Source: Thermosediminibacter oceani DSM 16646 (GTDB taxonomy: Bacteria; Bacillota; Thermosediminibacteria; Thermosediminibacterales; Thermosediminibacteraceae). From it: DNA of 64,000 nucleotides. The stretch covers positions 992,001 to 1,056,000 of the forward strand of contig NC_014377.1 of NCBI RefSeq assembly GCF_000144645.1, read 5' to 3'. The notes beneath the pieces were generated by a model that saw nothing but the letters and a program-made list of their open reading frames with translations, did not search any database and was not told the DNA's origin. Numbering within the stretch: the stretch's first letter is position 1; each line of letters starts with the position of its first letter. Position numbers and translations under genes: made by a program. Shown piece by piece: positions 7,866-18,712 of the stretch.

Positions 7866-9620
7866 TCACATTTTAGTCAATTTATCGATCAGGTTATGGT
7901 CCGGCGTCACGTAAACAGTCCTGTGGTGGTCGTAAATTACAAAACCAGGTTTTGCTCCCGGAGGCTTCCTTACGTGTTTTTTCAAAGTATAGTCCACCGG
8001 GACGTTGCTGCCGTTCCTGGCTTTGCTGTAATATGCGGCGAGAACACAGGCTTCCAGTATGGTGTCATCGTCCACTTTGCGCCCGCCCGTCTGGATTATG
8101 ACGTGGGAACCGGGAGCGTCTTTGACGTGAACCCATATATCATCGGGTCTCGCTCTTCGCGTGAGCATATCGTTATGCCTGTTATTCTTCCCTACGAGAA
8201 TGACAAAGCCCGCGGAGGATTTATATTTTATAGGGTGAGAGGGGGAGTCTCCACCCTTTGTTTTTTTCTCCTCACTATAAAGCTCCGACTTGATTTCGGC
8301 AATATCTTCAAGGGTTTCTGCAGCTTCAATGTTATAAAGTACGCTTTCCAGGTATTCGATTTCGCGCAGCGTCTCTTTCATCTGAGCTTCAACTTTTTCC
8401 CGCGTTACTTGGAGTTTTTTGTATTTGGAAAAATACCTCTGGGCGTTTTGAGACGGTGAAAGCTTTTCGTCCAGGGGTATTACTATACTTTTGCCTTCAT
8501 CGTAAAAATTCGGCAGGCTTATCTCTTTCAGACCGGGGGTTACTTTATAAAGGTAAGCCGACAGGACCTCACCGAAGATGCGGAATTTTTCTGCATCCTG
8601 AGTTTCGGCTAGTTTTTCCCGCTGAAAGGCTAAGCTCTGGTTTAATTTTTTGAGCTGTTTGGAGACGTGAAGGGCAAGCGTCTTTTTGATATTTATAAGT
8701 GCTTCGAAATCTTCTTTTTGGCTGTAAAATCGGTCGACCGTCACGTTTACGCCAGAGGCCGAAACTTCTTTAAAAGCGGTAAGGTGATGTAATGGGAAGA
8801 CCCAGAATTCGCAGGGCTGCTGGCTGCTTCGATCAAAGTAAATTTTCGGCGAGTAGCGGAATTCCCTTATGTCCAGCGAAAGCTTTGCCAGTGTCTCGGC
8901 AATTTTCCGCTTTTCCTCTTCGGTCAATTCCGACACCAATTTATTAGCGTCAACACCGCTTCTAAAAAGGATCTCTTTGGAGGCCACTCCGCTGACACCC
9001 ATGAAGTTTTCGGTGATCCACCGGTAAACCTGTGCAGGTTCGTCAGATCGAGAGAGCAGGTCCAGAATTGTTGACATAATTTTATTATCGTCAACTGAAA
9101 GCAGACTTATCCTGTTTCCGATAGGAGGGAATGCGTATTTTACTCCGGGAAGGACCTGCCTTACACGGTTTATTTCAGAAGGTATCCTCTTTATGGAATC
9201 TATTACCGTGCCGTCACCGGAGTCAATAAGTATTATGTTGCTGTGCTTGCCCATTATCTCTACCAGCAGAGTTTTATAGGTTATCCTTCCGAATTCGTCC
9301 GTGTTTTCGACTTCTATTTCGACTAAGCGCTCCAGATCTTTCTGCTTGATCTCCCTGATTCTTCCGCCTATGAGATATTTTCTCAATAGCATGCAGAACA
9401 TTGGAGGCGAGATGGGATTTTCTTTGTGTTTTTCGGTGATGTGTAAGCGGCAGTTTTGAGGGTGGGCTGAAATAAGCAGTTTGTACTCTTCTCTATACTG
9501 CCGCACGAAGAGCACTATCTCATTTTTGTCCGGCTGGTATATCTTATCTATCCTGCCGCCGACCAGCTTTTTTTTGAGTTCATTGATAACGGCGTTCAGT
9601 ACAATTCCGTCAAAAGGCAT
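7866..9620 (-). CDS. rqcH: Ribosome quality control protein RqcH (NFACT family)
   Basis: RqcH binds obstructed 50S subunits and adds C-terminal alanine tails to stalled peptides. The 584-residue protein has an NFACT-N domain from residue 1 (FDGIVLNAVINELKKKLVGG, KIYQPDKNEIVL), a long central coiled coil and the C-terminal NFACT-R domain with RRARPDDIWVHVKDAPGSHV. Length is normal. The reverse-strand start ATG at 9618-9620 has an AGGAGG site 6 nt upstream. It is transcribed alone and runs convergent to pyrR with a 16-nt gap and no clear terminator. Older names are FbpA/YloA fibronectin-binding protein. Confidence 0.93.
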   Translation of the reverse strand: MPFDGIVLNAVINELKKKLVGGRIDKIYQPDKNEIVLFVRQYREEYKLLISAHPQNCRLHITEKHKENPISPPMFCMLLRKYLIGGRIREIKQKDLERLVEIEVENTDEFGRITYKTLLVEIMGKHSNIILIDSGDGTVIDSIKRIPSEINRVRQVLPGVKYAFPPIGNRISLLSVDDNKIMSTILDLLSRSDEPAQVYRWITENFMGVSGVASKEILFRSGVDANKLVSELTEEEKRKIAETLAKLSLDIREFRYSPKIYFDRSSQQPCEFWVFPLHHLTAFKEVSASGVNVTVDRFYSQKEDFEALINIKKTLALHVSKQLKKLNQSLAFQREKLAETQDAEKFRIFGEVLSAYLYKVTPGLKEISLPNFYDEGKSIVIPLDEKLSPSQNAQRYFSKYKKLQVTREKVEAQMKETLREIEYLESVLYNIEAAETLEDIAEIKSELYSEEKKTKGGDSPSHPIKYKSSAGFVILVGKNNRHNDMLTRRARPDDIWVHVKDAPGSHVIIQTGGRKVDDDTILEACVLAAYYSKARNGSNVPVDYTLKKHVRKPPGAKPGFVIYDHHRTVYVTPDHNLIDKLTKM

Positions 9621-9672
9621 GGCTATCCTCCTGTTTAAGATTAGCTGCTACTAGTATACCATAACGGAGATA

Positions 9673-9701
9673 TTGTTTTAAGAGGAATTCGGTGGTATAA
9701 T
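9673..9701 (+). promoter_or_regulatory. SigA-type promoter for the dapF-rpe gene run
   Basis: TTGTTT at 9673-9678, 17-nt spacer, TATAAT at 9696-9701, 46 nt before the dapF start. It lies in the divergent rqcH-dapF intergenic region. Confidence 0.65.
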
Positions 9702-9746
9702 AATGAATAATGATTTCGGGAGTAATAATGAGGGTGATTGTGTAAG

Positions 9747-10589
9747 ATGAAGTTTACCAAAATGCACGGCCTTGGAAACGATTTTATCGTCGTTAACGGT
9801 TTTAAAGAAGATGTACGAATAATATTCAAAAAGGCGGAAAAAATATGCGACAGACATGTCGGCATTGGTGCCGATGGCATATTACTGGTTTTACCTTCCG
9901 ATAAGTGTGACCTAAAGATGAGGATAATCAACAGCGACGGAAGCGAAGCTGATATGTGCGGTAACGGCATCCGCTGTTTTGCACGATACGCCTTTTCCAG
10001 AGGTCTGGTCAACAAGACGAGTATCACCGTCGAGACGCTTGCAGGAGTAATTAAACCGGAGATTATAATAAAGGATGACCGCATAGAAAGCGTAAGGGTG
10101 GATATGGGATGCTACAGCCTGCAAAAAAAGGATATACCCGTGGCCGGCAACCCGAATGAAGAAGCCGTGGACCTTGAAATCAGCGTAGACGACCGGGTAT
10201 TTAAATTTACCGGGGTTTCGATGGGAAATCCCCACTGCGTGATATTTGTGGATGACGTTGAAAGTTTTCCTGTGGAGCGTTTTGGACCGGTTATCGAAAG
10301 ACACCCTCTTTTCCCAAAAAAGACTAATGTGGAATTTGTGGAATTTAAAGGACAGGACCGTTTGAAAATGAGAGTCTGGGAAAGAGGAGCCGGCCTTACG
10401 ATGGCCTGCGGAACCGGTGCCTGCGCTTCGGCGGTTGCGGCTTATAAAAAGGGTATCGTGGGACCCAAAGTTACTGTAAGCCTGCCCGGAGGTGATCTTT
10501 TTATAGAAATCGAAAAAAACGGCAGAGTTTACATGACGGGACCCGCCGTAGAAGTGTTTTCAGGATATATAGACCTTAGCGCACTTTAA
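9747..10589 (+). CDS. dapF: Diaminopimelate epimerase
   Basis: DapF converts LL- to meso-diaminopimelate for lysine and peptidoglycan. The 280-residue protein has the two mirror-image halves and both active-site cysteines, C71 in ADMCGNGIRCFAR and C221 in MACGTGACASA. The start ATG 9747 gives the canonical MKFTKMHGLGNDF; the TTG at 9738 is rejected because GAGGGTGAT sits too close. It is directly followed by dapL, which makes its substrate. Confidence 0.96.
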   Translation: MKFTKMHGLGNDFIVVNGFKEDVRIIFKKAEKICDRHVGIGADGILLVLPSDKCDLKMRIINSDGSEADMCGNGIRCFARYAFSRGLVNKTSITVETLAGVIKPEIIIKDDRIESVRVDMGCYSLQKKDIPVAGNPNEEAVDLEISVDDRVFKFTGVSMGNPHCVIFVDDVESFPVERFGPVIERHPLFPKKTNVEFVEFKGQDRLKMRVWERGAGLTMACGTGACASAVAAYKKGIVGPKVTVSLPGGDLFIEIEKNGRVYMTGPAVEVFSGYIDLSAL

Positions 10590-10622
10590 ACAATATCTTA
10601 AATTATTATGGAGGAGATAGTT

Positions 10623-11786
10623 TTGAAGGTTGCAGAGCGTATTAAAAAAATACCACCTTATCTTTTTGCCCAGATTGACAAAAAAATTGCCGAACTCAGG
10701 AAAAAAGGAATTGATGTTATAAGCCTAGGAGTGGGTGATCCGGATTTACCGACACCACCTAACATCATAGATGCTCTTGAAAAAGCCGTCCGGGACCCCG
10801 AATGTCATAAATACCCGGACTACGAGGGATCCCTTGATTTCAGGAAGGCTGTTGCTACATATTATAAAAGAAGGTTCAATGTAGATTTAGACCCGGAATC
10901 CGAAGTTATGGCCCTAATAGGATCGAAAGAAGGCATCGCCCATATATTCTTTGCCTTTATCGATCCCGGTGATTACGCTCTGATTCCGGATCCAGCTTAC
11001 CCCGTTTACAAAACAGCCACGCTTTTTGCGGGAGGCATACCCTATACCATGCCCTTGCTGAAGGAAAACAATTTCCTTCCGGATTTCTCAAGTATAGACG
11101 AAGAGATAGCCAAAAAAGCAAAGCTCATGTTTTTATGTTACCCGAACAATCCTACCGCCGCAGTAGCCGACGAAAAATTCTTTGAAGAAGCCGTGGAATT
11201 CGCAAAAACTTATGATATAATCATATGCCACGATAGCGCTTACGCCGAAGTTACTTTTGACGGATATAAGGCCCCCAGTCTGTTATCGGTAAAGGGTGCA
11301 AAAGACATAGGCGTGGAATTCGGATCCCTTTCCAAACCTTACAGAATGACCGGATGGAGACTCGGTTACGCGGTAGGCAACAAAGATATAATTTCAGCCC
11401 TGGGGATTATAAAGACCAACGTGGATTCAGGGCAGTTTACCGCAATCCAGAGGGCGGGGATTGAAGCACTTTTAGGCCCCCAGGACAGCATAGATGAGAT
11501 GTTAAAGATATTCAAAAAGCGACGGGATCTGGTGATTGAAACTCTGAGAGAAGTGGGACTTGAAGTTGAGCCTCCCAAAGGCACGTTTTACGTCTGGGTT
11601 CCGGTTCCGGAAGGGTATACTTCCAGCTCCTTCGCAGAAATGCTCATAGAAAAAGCGGCTGTTGTAGTTACCCCGGGTAACGCTTATGGTGATCGCGGCG
11701 AGGGTTACGTGAGGATATCCCTAACCACGCCGGACGACAGGCTGAAAGAAGCCATGAGAAGGATCAAGGAAAGCCTTAGTTTTTGA
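10623..11786 (+). CDS. dapL: LL-diaminopimelate aminotransferase
   Basis: DapL makes LL-DAP from tetrahydrodipicolinate in one PLP step, bypassing the succinylase and acetylase branches. The protein (387 residues) has [31 protein letters not shown] and the PLP lysine K238 in [20 protein letters not shown] choose TTG 10623 because GGAGGAG at 10610-10616 lies just upstream and the product begins like other DapL proteins; the ATG at 10608 would contain that site. Pairing with dapF gives the last two steps to meso-DAP. Confidence 0.93.
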   Translation: MKVAERIKKIPPYLFAQIDKKIAELRKKGIDVISLGVGDPDLPTPPNIIDALEKAVRDPECHKYPDYEGSLDFRKAVATYYKRRFNVDLDPESEVMALIGSKEGIAHIFFAFIDPGDYALIPDPAYPVYKTATLFAGGIPYTMPLLKENNFLPDFSSIDEEIAKKAKLMFLCYPNNPTAAVADEKFFEEAVEFAKTYDIIICHDSAYAEVTFDGYKAPSLLSVKGAKDIGVEFGSLSKPYRMTGWRLGYAVGNKDIISALGIIKTNVDSGQFTAIQRAGIEALLGPQDSIDEMLKIFKKRRDLVIETLREVGLEVEPPKGTFYVWVPVPEGYTSSSFAEMLIEKAAVVVTPGNAYGDRGEGYVRISLTTPDDRLKEAMRRIKESLSF

Positions 11787-11809
11787 CGCGGGAAGGTCGT
11801 TGAGTTAAT

Positions 11810-12679
11810 ATGATCAGGAGCATGACGGGCTACGGCCGCGGCAGGAGCATCGGAAAAGTAAACTGGGAGGTTGAGATAAAATCGGTAAACCACCGTTTTC
11901 TTGAAATATATATCAGACTGCCAAAGCCCTGGCTTTTCCTGGAGGAAAGAATAAGAAGCTTTATTAAAGAACGTATAGCCCGGGGACGTATTGACGTATT
12001 TATAAACTACTCTTCGGAAACGCTTCCCGTCGATATAAAGATTGACAAAAAGGCTGTGGAAAGTTATTATAAAAAGTTAGCAGAGCTTAGGGAAGAAATT
12101 GGTTTTGAAGGCCCCGTATCTCTTTCCCTGCTGTCGATGATGCCGGACCTTTTTAAGGTGGAGCAGCAGTTTCCCGAAGAGGAAGAGATGTGGTCTTCGC
12201 TGAAGGGTGCTTTGCAGGAAGCTGTAGACGGTTTGATCCAAATGAGGACCAGAGAAGGAGTCAATCTCTGGCGAGACATTTCCTCGAGGCTTGATATTAT
12301 ACAAAAAAGAGTGGAAAATATAAAACTACGAGCGGATGCCGTCGTTGAAGAGTACCGAAAAAAGCTCCGCCAGAAAATCGAAAGGATCTCTCAAGGAGAA
12401 CTGAACGAAGAAAGGCTGGAAACCGAAGTCGTGTTTTTTGCCGAAAGATCCGACATAAACGAGGAGCTGGTAAGGATAGAAAGTCATATAGCTCAGCTTA
12501 GGGGTATGCCGGAGTCGAAAGACCTTTCGGGTAAAAAGATGGATTTTATCGCTCAGGAGCTTTTCAGAGAGGTAAATACCATCGCTGCCAAATCTTCCGA
12601 TTATAAAATTGCGCAGGAAGTTATCGAGATTAAAAGCGAACTTGAAAAAATCAGGGAACAATTACAGAATATAGAATAA
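11810..12679 (+). CDS. yicC: YicC family endoribonuclease
   Basis: The 289-residue protein starts with [11 protein letters not shown] and contains [17 protein letters not shown] and the conserved C-terminal helix with [21 protein letters not shown]. YicC proteins are a conserved endoribonuclease family (YloC in Bacillus). Its position before remA and gmk is the usual Firmicutes order. GGAAGG is 13 nt upstream, a weak ribosome site. Confidence 0.9.
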   Translation: MIRSMTGYGRGRSIGKVNWEVEIKSVNHRFLEIYIRLPKPWLFLEERIRSFIKERIARGRIDVFINYSSETLPVDIKIDKKAVESYYKKLAELREEIGFEGPVSLSLLSMMPDLFKVEQQFPEEEEMWSSLKGALQEAVDGLIQMRTREGVNLWRDISSRLDIIQKRVENIKLRADAVVEEYRKKLRQKIERISQGELNEERLETEVVFFAERSDINEELVRIESHIAQLRGMPESKDLSGKKMDFIAQELFREVNTIAAKSSDYKIAQEVIEIKSELEKIREQLQNIE

Positions 12680-12698
12680 TATTTCAGGAGGGAACGTC

Positions 12699-12968
12699 GT
12701 GGAAATAAAACTTGTAAATATAGGTTTTGGAAATATCGTTTCCGCTAACAGGATTATTGCTATCGTAAGCCCGGAATCCGCTCCGATCAAGCGTATAATC
12801 CAGGAAGCCCGTGACAGAGGCATGCTTATCGATGCCACTTACGGAAGGCGCACACGAGCGGTTATAATTACCGACAGCGACCATGTCATACTTTCCGCAG
12901 TACAGCCCGAAACCGTGGCTAACCGTCTGAACGACAAAGTAGTTGAAGAGGAAATAGAAGAATTATAG
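12699..12968 (+). CDS. remA: Extracellular matrix regulator RemA (DUF370)
   Basis: RemA is a DNA-binding activator of biofilm-matrix genes in Bacillus; in clostridia the regulon is less known. The 89-residue protein matches throughout ([51 protein letters not shown]). The basic residues R18, R50 and R51, known as DNA contacts in the Bacillus protein, are present. GTG 12699 follows AGGAGGG. It sits between yicC and gmk. Confidence 0.93.
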   Translation: MEIKLVNIGFGNIVSANRIIAIVSPESAPIKRIIQEARDRGMLIDATYGRRTRAVIITDSDHVILSAVQPETVANRLNDKVVEEEIEEL

Positions 12969-12980
12969 GAGAGAAACCTC

Positions 12981-13595
12981 ATGCCTAAAAAGGGAATGCT
13001 GATAGTTCTTTCTGGCCCTTCCGGAGCTGGTAAGGGGACGCTGTGCAATTTGCTCCTGCAAAGAAGGCCCGAACTTGCCCTTTCCGTTTCCGTGACTACG
13101 CGACCCCCAAGGCCGGGAGAGGTCCACGGGGTGAACTACTTTTTTACCGACAGGGAAAATTTTGAACAAATGATAAGGAAGGGCGAATTTTTAGAGTGGG
13201 CGAGGGTCTACAACAATTATTACGGGACCCCGAGAAAGTTCGTTGAGGAACAACTAGAAGCAGGGAAAGATGTTATCCTGGAAATAGATATTCAAGGGGC
13301 AAAACAGGTAAAAGAAAATTGCCCCGATGCTGTCTTTATATTTATTTTGCCGCCTGATATCGAAGAACTTAAAAATCGCATTAAAAAGAGAGGAAGCGAA
13401 ACCGAGGAATCCTTCAACCTGCGGATAAAAAGTGCCGAAGAAGAGTTAAAGGCAATAACAAATTATGACTATGCGGTAGTCAACGATGACTTGAAAGCGG
13501 CGGTAGAAAAACTTGAATCCATAATTATTGCAGAAAGATGCAGGGTTTTGAGAAACATGGATTTAATACAATTTAAAGCGCCGGGAGGGGATTAA
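12981..13595 (+). CDS. gmk: Guanylate kinase
   Basis: Gmk phosphorylates GMP to GDP with ATP. The 204-residue protein has the P-loop GPSGAGKGTL, the GMP-binding segment TTRPPRPGEVHGVNYFF and GEFLEWARVYNNYYGTP, plus DIQGAKQV. ATG 12981 follows AGGAGA. In the run remA-gmk-rpoZ-coaBC-priA, 12 nt after remA. Confidence 0.96.
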   Translation: MPKKGMLIVLSGPSGAGKGTLCNLLLQRRPELALSVSVTTRPPRPGEVHGVNYFFTDRENFEQMIRKGEFLEWARVYNNYYGTPRKFVEEQLEAGKDVILEIDIQGAKQVKENCPDAVFIFILPPDIEELKNRIKKRGSETEESFNLRIKSAEEELKAITNYDYAVVNDDLKAAVEKLESIIIAERCRVLRNMDLIQFKAPGGD

Positions 13596-13598
13596 TAT

Positions 13599-13805
13599 AT
13601 GATGTACCCGTCCATAGATTCGCTGACCAATAAATACGAAAGCAAATACGCTCTCGTAGTCGCAGCTGCCAAAAGAGCTCGGCAACTTGTGGAAGGTTCC
13701 CCAAAACTTGTGGATGTAAAGACCACAAAACCCGTATCTATTGCCCTTTTCGAGCTGGATGCCGGAAAGATAAAAATCGAGCGCCCCAAGGTTGGTAACA
13801 AGTAA
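13599..13805 (+). CDS. rpoZ: DNA-directed RNA polymerase omega subunit
   Basis: A 68-residue small subunit that helps assemble RNA polymerase around beta-prime. Family features are YPSIDSLTNKYESKYALVVAAAKRAR and TTKPVSIALFELDAGKI. Two ATG codons lie at 13599 and 13602; GGGAGGGG at 13583-13590 fits either. It is 3 nt after gmk. Confidence 0.92.
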   Translation: MMYPSIDSLTNKYESKYALVVAAAKRARQLVEGSPKLVDVKTTKPVSIALFELDAGKIKIERPKVGNK

Positions 13806-13818
13806 GTGGGGTGGATTT

Positions 13819-15024
13819 ATGTTATTAAAAGATAAATTTATAGCGCTGGGAGTAACAGGTAGCATTGCTGCTTACAAAGCCGTAGAACTGGTAAGGCTTT
13901 TAAAAAAAAGCGGAGCCCAGGTTCAGGTGGTAATGACCCGGTCCGCGAGGGAATTCGTAACTCCACTTACCTTTCAGGTTGTTTCCCAAAACCCGGTTAT
14001 TACTGATATGTTCGAAAAGCCCGTTCACTGGGAAGTGGAACACGTGTCCCTTGCTGACCGGGCGGACCTTTTTGTGGTGGCTCCGGCTACTGCCAATGTA
14101 ATTGCGAAAATGGCCGCCGGCATTGCTGACGATATGCTGACCGCAGCTGTTCTGGCCACAAGGGCAAAAGTGCTTGTGGTGCCGGCTATGAATGTGAACA
14201 TGTTCTGTAATCCTATAACCCAGGAAAACATCAAATACTTGAGAGAAAAAGGAATTTTCGTAATGGACCCTGCCGAAGGCTTTTTAGCCTGCGGCTATTC
14301 AGGTAAGGGCAGGTTTCCCGAGCCCGTGGATGTATTGAGAGTAATAGAGCAATTGGTGGGAACCAGGACCGATCTTCAAAATAAGAAAATCCTCATTACC
14401 GCAGGTCCCACCAGAGAACCCATAGACCCTGTGAGATTCATTTCCAATCATTCCTCCGGGAAAATGGGATATTCTCTGGCTGAGGCTGCCGTCGAACGCG
14501 GTGGTGAGGTTATACTTATTTCAGGCCCTACCAGTCTCGAAAGACCAGCAGGGCTTTATAAATATGTGGCAGTGGAGACAGCGCTAGAAATGAGGGAACA
14601 GGTGCTGAAATTTTTCCCATGGTGTGACGTGGTAATTAAAGCTGCCGCTGTAGCCGATTACAGGCCTAAAAACTATTCGGGACGTAAAATCAAGAAAAAG
14701 GATGCAGAGATGGTCCTGGAACTGGAAAAAAACCCGGACATTTTAAAGGAACTGGGTGAGAAAAAGGATAGACAGGTTCTAGTGGGATTTGCCGCCGAAA
14801 CCAACGATATTCAAAAAAACGCCTTGGAAAAATTAAACCGAAAAAATCTAGATCTTATAGTGGTAAACGACGTTACGGTTGAAGGAGCCGGTTTTGGAGT
14901 CGATACAAATATAGTCAAGATTATCCATAGGAACGGGACTATTGAAGAATTACCAAAAATGCCCAAGAAAGAAGTAGCCAATGCCATCTTGGATAGAATA
15001 CTACAATATCTTAATTATTCATAG
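13819..15024 (+). CDS. coaBC: Bifunctional phosphopantothenoylcysteine decarboxylase/phosphopantothenate-cysteine ligase
   Basis: The two central steps of coenzyme A synthesis. The N-terminal flavoprotein CoaC part has GVTGSIAAYKA, the active-site H75 in EHVSLADRAD, APATANVIAKMAAG, PAMNVNMF and C158 in ACGYSGKGRF. The C-terminal CoaB part starts near 190 with ITAGPTREPIDPVRFISNHS and has KAAAVADYRP. The length is 401 residues from ATG 13819, chosen because GGGGTGG lies 5 nt upstream; the in-frame TTG 13792 overlaps rpoZ. Confidence 0.95.
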   Translation: MLLKDKFIALGVTGSIAAYKAVELVRLLKKSGAQVQVVMTRSAREFVTPLTFQVVSQNPVITDMFEKPVHWEVEHVSLADRADLFVVAPATANVIAKMAAGIADDMLTAAVLATRAKVLVVPAMNVNMFCNPITQENIKYLREKGIFVMDPAEGFLACGYSGKGRFPEPVDVLRVIEQLVGTRTDLQNKKILITAGPTREPIDPVRFISNHSSGKMGYSLAEAAVERGGEVILISGPTSLERPAGLYKYVAVETALEMREQVLKFFPWCDVVIKAAAVADYRPKNYSGRKIKKKDAEMVLELEKNPDILKELGEKKDRQVLVGFAAETNDIQKNALEKLNRKNLDLIVVNDVTVEGAGFGVDTNIVKIIHRNGTIEELPKMPKKEVANAILDRILQYLNYS

Positions 15025-15085
15025 ATAGTATGGCGATACAAAGCACCGTTTGATGAAGCCGTGTTATTTTCGGGAGGGGAATTTT

Positions 15086-17284
15086 TTGACCAAACTGGCT
15101 GAGGTAGCTGTTGACGTTAAGCATCCAGCGGTCAAGGGCGAATATTATTATATAGTCCCCGAACCGCTGAAAGATAAAGTGCGGGTGGGCAGCAGGGTAA
15201 AGGTCCCCTTTAACAATTCAATGGTTGAAGGTGTGGTGATACGTTTCTTAGAGCCGGGGGATGCGGTACCCGATTTTCAACTGAAGGAGATAATCGACGT
15301 AGATGAGCGTTTTATACTGCCGCAATTTATGCTGGAGCTTGCCCGCAAGCTGGCCTCATATTACTCTACAAATTTAATAGACTTTCTCAAATTGATGCTC
15401 CCCCCTTCCGTCAGCATTCTGAAAGAAGCCGTTTACACGACTTCAGTAGAAGAAATCGGAGAAATCAGGTCAGGAACTCAAAAAGAGGTCTTCCGGGTTA
15501 TCCGGGATAGGGGTCCTGCAACGGTAGACATAATTTCGAAAATCACGGGGCTTGCCAAATCATCGGTGAGAAATGCTCTCACAGCCCTGATGAAAAAAGG
15601 CTTTATAAAAAGGGATTACCGCGTTAAATCGGATATTCGTGAATTTCCCCAAAGCGAGGCGCAGCCTGTTTCTCACAGGCTTACTTATGAACAGGCTAGG
15701 GCACTGGAAGAGATAATTAAAAATATGGAGGCGGAAAGAAAACCGGTACTGCTATTCGGAATAACGGGAAGCGGGAAAACAGAGGTTTATATAAAGGCAA
15801 TAGAGAGACTTCTTGCAAGGGGAAAAAGGGCTCTGGTGCTGGTGCCGGAAATTTCTTTAACCCCTCAGATGATGGAAAGGTTTTACAACCGTTTTCCCGG
15901 AAGAGTAGCAATGATACACAGCGGACTTTCAAGGAGCGAGAGGTTTCTGGAGTGGTACAGGATTTACAAAGGTGACGCCGATATAACCATAGGCGCCAGG
16001 TCGGCGATATTCGCACCCATCAAAGACCTGGGGCTGATAATTATCGACGAGGAACACGAGTCATCTTACAAGCAGGTGGAATTTCCTTTTTACGATGCGC
16101 GGCAGGTTGCCTGCTTCCGTGCCGAGGCCGAGGGGGCTGCGATTATTTTCGGCAGTGCCACACCATCTGTAGAATCCTTTTATAGAGCCGTAAAAGGAGA
16201 ATACATATTTTTGAAACTGACCAGGCGGGTATCGGGAAGGCCGCTGCCGCCGATCGAAATCGTGGATATGAGGGAAGAATTGAAATCCGGAAACAGGCAT
16301 ATATTCAGCCGGAAGCTGTGCTCGGAAATGGAAGCGGCTCTGTCAAGGGGTGAACAGGTTATACTTTTTCTCAACCGTCGGGGACATTCCACTTTCGTAC
16401 TTTGCAGGGATTGCGGTTTCGTGTTAAAATGCCCCCACTGTGATATTTCCCTCACCTACCACAGCATCGACAAGAGCGGCAGATGTCATTACTGCGGCTA
16501 CCGCGTAAAGGCGCCCGATACGTGTCCCGATTGCGACAGCAGGAATATACGTTTTTTCGGCGCTGGGACCGAAAAGGTGGAACAGGAATTTAAAATCCGT
16601 TTTCCCGGTGTGAACGTAGTGAGGGTTGACGCTGATTCCACTTCCAGGAAGGGCTCGCTCCAGAGGATGCTCTCGGAATTTAAAAGCGGAAAAGCTCAGG
16701 TTATGATTGGCACCCAGTCCATTGCTAAAGGCCTCGACTTTCCGGGGGTATCGCTGGTAGGTATCATCGCTGCCGATACTACTCTAAATCTCCCCGACTT
16801 CAGGGCGGGGGAAAGGACCTTCCAGCTAATAAGCCAGGTAGCCGGAAGGGCTGGCAGGGGTCAAATACCGGGCAAAGTAATAGTCCAGACATATTCCCCG
16901 GAATCTTCGGCCGTTATAGCTGCCTGTGGCTATAACTATAAGGCTTTTTACCGGGAAGAACTCATGAACAGGAAAAAGTTTGAATATCCGCCTTTCTGCC
17001 ACATGATGAACCTGACTTTTACGGGAGCGGACCAGGATCTTGTAAGAATAGCGGCGGAGGATGTAAAGAAAATCCTGGAACACAGGATTTCTCCCGTGGT
17101 AAAAATTTTGGGGCCCATACCGGCACCGAGGTTTCGGGTAAAGGACAACTTCCGGTATAATATACTGCTGAAAAGTACCGAACCGGAAAGGCTGATTGAA
17201 GCCGGGGAAGTTTTAAAAAATCTTAAAAACTTAAACAAAAAAGTTTATCTGACCTGGGACATGGATCCCCAAGATTTACTGTAA
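15086..17284 (+). CDS. priA: Primosomal replication restart helicase PriA
   Basis: PriA recognises stalled forks and reloads the replicative helicase. The 732-residue protein has an N-terminal DNA-binding domain, Walker [12 protein letters not shown], the DEEH box ([11 protein letters not shown]), and a zinc region with paired cysteines ([21 protein letters not shown]). Helicase motifs [16 protein letters not shown] and QVAGRAGRG follow. TTG 15086 is preferred: GGGAGGGG at 15072-15079 lies 6 nt upstream. The earlier TTG 15050/ATG 15053 has no such site. Confidence 0.95.
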   Translation: MTKLAEVAVDVKHPAVKGEYYYIVPEPLKDKVRVGSRVKVPFNNSMVEGVVIRFLEPGDAVPDFQLKEIIDVDERFILPQFMLELARKLASYYSTNLIDFLKLMLPPSVSILKEAVYTTSVEEIGEIRSGTQKEVFRVIRDRGPATVDIISKITGLAKSSVRNALTALMKKGFIKRDYRVKSDIREFPQSEAQPVSHRLTYEQARALEEIIKNMEAERKPVLLFGITGSGKTEVYIKAIERLLARGKRALVLVPEISLTPQMMERFYNRFPGRVAMIHSGLSRSERFLEWYRIYKGDADITIGARSAIFAPIKDLGLIIIDEEHESSYKQVEFPFYDARQVACFRAEAEGAAIIFGSATPSVESFYRAVKGEYIFLKLTRRVSGRPLPPIEIVDMREELKSGNRHIFSRKLCSEMEAALSRGEQVILFLNRRGHSTFVLCRDCGFVLKCPHCDISLTYHSIDKSGRCHYCGYRVKAPDTCPDCDSRNIRFFGAGTEKVEQEFKIRFPGVNVVRVDADSTSRKGSLQRMLSEFKSGKAQVMIGTQSIAKGLDFPGVSLVGIIAADTTLNLPDFRAGERTFQLISQVAGRAGRGQIPGKVIVQTYSPESSAVIAACGYNYKAFYREELMNRKKFEYPPFCHMMNLTFTGADQDLVRIAAEDVKKILEHRISPVVKILGPIPAPRFRVKDNFRYNILLKSTEPERLIEAGEVLKNLKNLNKKVYLTWDMDPQDLL

Positions 17285-17298
17285 ATGGAGGCATGATC

Positions 17299-17766
17299 AT
17301 GGCGATCAGAAATATACGCCAGTACGGCGATGAAGTTTTGCGTAAAAAATCCAAAAAGGTCACCGTGTTTGACGAAAAGCTAAAACAGCTGCTTGCCGAC
17401 ATGGCGGAAACGATGAGACACGCCAATGGCGTGGGACTCGCAGCTCCACAGGTGGGTATATTAAAAAGGGTTATTGTCATAGATGTGGGAGAAGGGCTAA
17501 TTGAGCTTATCAACCCGGAAATAATCAGCAAAGAGGGAGAAGTGGTGGAAATTGAAGGGTGCTTGAGCATTCCGGGGATAACCGGCGAAGTGCCGAGGCC
17601 GCAGAAAGTGCGGGTCAGGGCTCAAAACCCGGAGGGAGAATTTGTGGAGATCGAAGGAGAAGACCTGCTGGCCCGGGCTCTCTGCCACGAGATCGACCAT
17701 CTGGATGGCATCCTTTTTATAGATAAAGCAAAGAGGATATTTGAGGAAGACAGCAAAGAGGGATAG
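17299..17766 (+). CDS. def: Peptide deformylase
   Basis: Removes the formyl group from nascent N-terminal Met. The 155-residue metalloenzyme has the three motifs [18 protein letters not shown] and HEIDHLDG; metal ligands are C88, H130 and H134, with E131 catalytic. ATG 17299 follows GGAGG by 7 nt; ATG 17293 would be only 1 nt away. It is next to fmt, which adds the formyl group to the initiator tRNA. Confidence 0.96.
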   Translation: MAIRNIRQYGDEVLRKKSKKVTVFDEKLKQLLADMAETMRHANGVGLAAPQVGILKRVIVIDVGEGLIELINPEIISKEGEVVEIEGCLSIPGITGEVPRPQKVRVRAQNPEGEFVEIEGEDLLARALCHEIDHLDGILFIDKAKRIFEEDSKEG

Positions 17767-17770
17767 GTAT

Positions 17771-18712
17771 ATGAAGATAGTTTTTATGGGTACCCCTGAA
17801 TTTGCACTTCCATCGCTGAACGCCCTGGTGGAGCGCGGCCATAACGTGACGGCCGTCGTGACACAGCCGGACCGGCCCAAGGGGCGAAAACGTATCCCGA
17901 CCCCTCCACCGGTCAAGCTCATGGCGCAAAAACACGGTATAAGAGTATACCAGCCCGAGAAAGTAAAAGATAAGACGTTTGTAAATCAGCTCAAAGCACT
18001 CAACCCCGATCTCATCGTAGTGGTAGCGTACGGTCAAATTTTGCCGGCGTCGGTACTTTCCATCCCGGCGATAGGTTGTATCAATGTTCATGCTTCCCTG
18101 CTTCCCAAATACAGGGGAGCGGCGCCGATTCAATGGGCTATAATAAAGGGTGAGTCCAAGACCGGAGTTACGACCATGTGGATGGATGAGGGCATGGATA
18201 CGGGCGATATTTTTCTACAAAAAGAGATTGAGATAAATCCCGAGTGGACTTCGGTTGAGCTTTCTGAAGTACTGGCACGGCTCGGCGGGGAACTGCTGGT
18301 CGAAACCCTTGATAAGATAAAATCCAAAAATTTAATTCGGATCCCCCAGAACCACGCTGAAGCTACATATGCTCCGATGTTGAGAAAAGAAGACGGCAGA
18401 ATTGATTGGAGGAGTAAAACTGAGGATATATACAATCTAATACGGGGTGTACAACCTTGGCCCGGTGCCTATACGGTAAGAAGCGGCGTCGAAGTAAAAA
18501 TATGGGGAGCAAAAATCCATTCTATTGACCGAAAAGGGGATCCGGGAAAAATTTTAGGGATCGACAAAACTCGGGGTATTTTAGTAGGAACGGGTGACGG
18601 GATCCTCATGATCACCGAACTCCAGGAAGCAGGGAGAAGGCGGATGAAAGCTACCGAGTTTTTAGTCGGTCACGTTCTGAATGAGGGAGAGCTTTTTGCG
18701 GATGAAAATTAA
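17771..18712 (+). CDS. fmt: Methionyl-tRNA formyltransferase
   Basis: Formylates Met-tRNAi using 10-formyl-THF. The 313-residue protein begins MKIVFMGTPEFALPSL. Its catalytic set is N105 and H107 (INVHASLLPKYRGAAPIQWA) and D143 (MDEGMDTGDI). ATG 17771 follows GAGGGATAGG and starts 4 nt after the def stop; upstream in-frame codons would extend into def and are rejected. The C-terminal tRNA-binding domain is complete. Confidence 0.96.
   Translation: MKIVFMGTPEFALPSLNALVERGHNVTAVVTQPDRPKGRKRIPTPPPVKLMAQKHGIRVYQPEKVKDKTFVNQLKALNPDLIVVVAYGQILPASVLSIPAIGCINVHASLLPKYRGAAPIQWAIIKGESKTGVTTMWMDEGMDTGDIFLQKEIEINPEWTSVELSEVLARLGGELLVETLDKIKSKNLIRIPQNHAEATYAPMLRKEDGRIDWRSKTEDIYNLIRGVQPWPGAYTVRSGVEVKIWGAKIHSIDRKGDPGKILGIDKTRGILVGTGDGILMITELQEAGRRRMKATEFLVGHVLNEGELFADEN

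Noticed and set aside
7896-8459. 187-residue forward ORF inside rqcH
   Set aside because: It is antisense to a well-matched RqcH, and its translation shows no family features.
13792-13818. Longer coaBC start at TTG 13792
   Set aside because: Overlaps rpoZ and lacks a ribosome site; ATG 13819 has one and the usual N-terminus.
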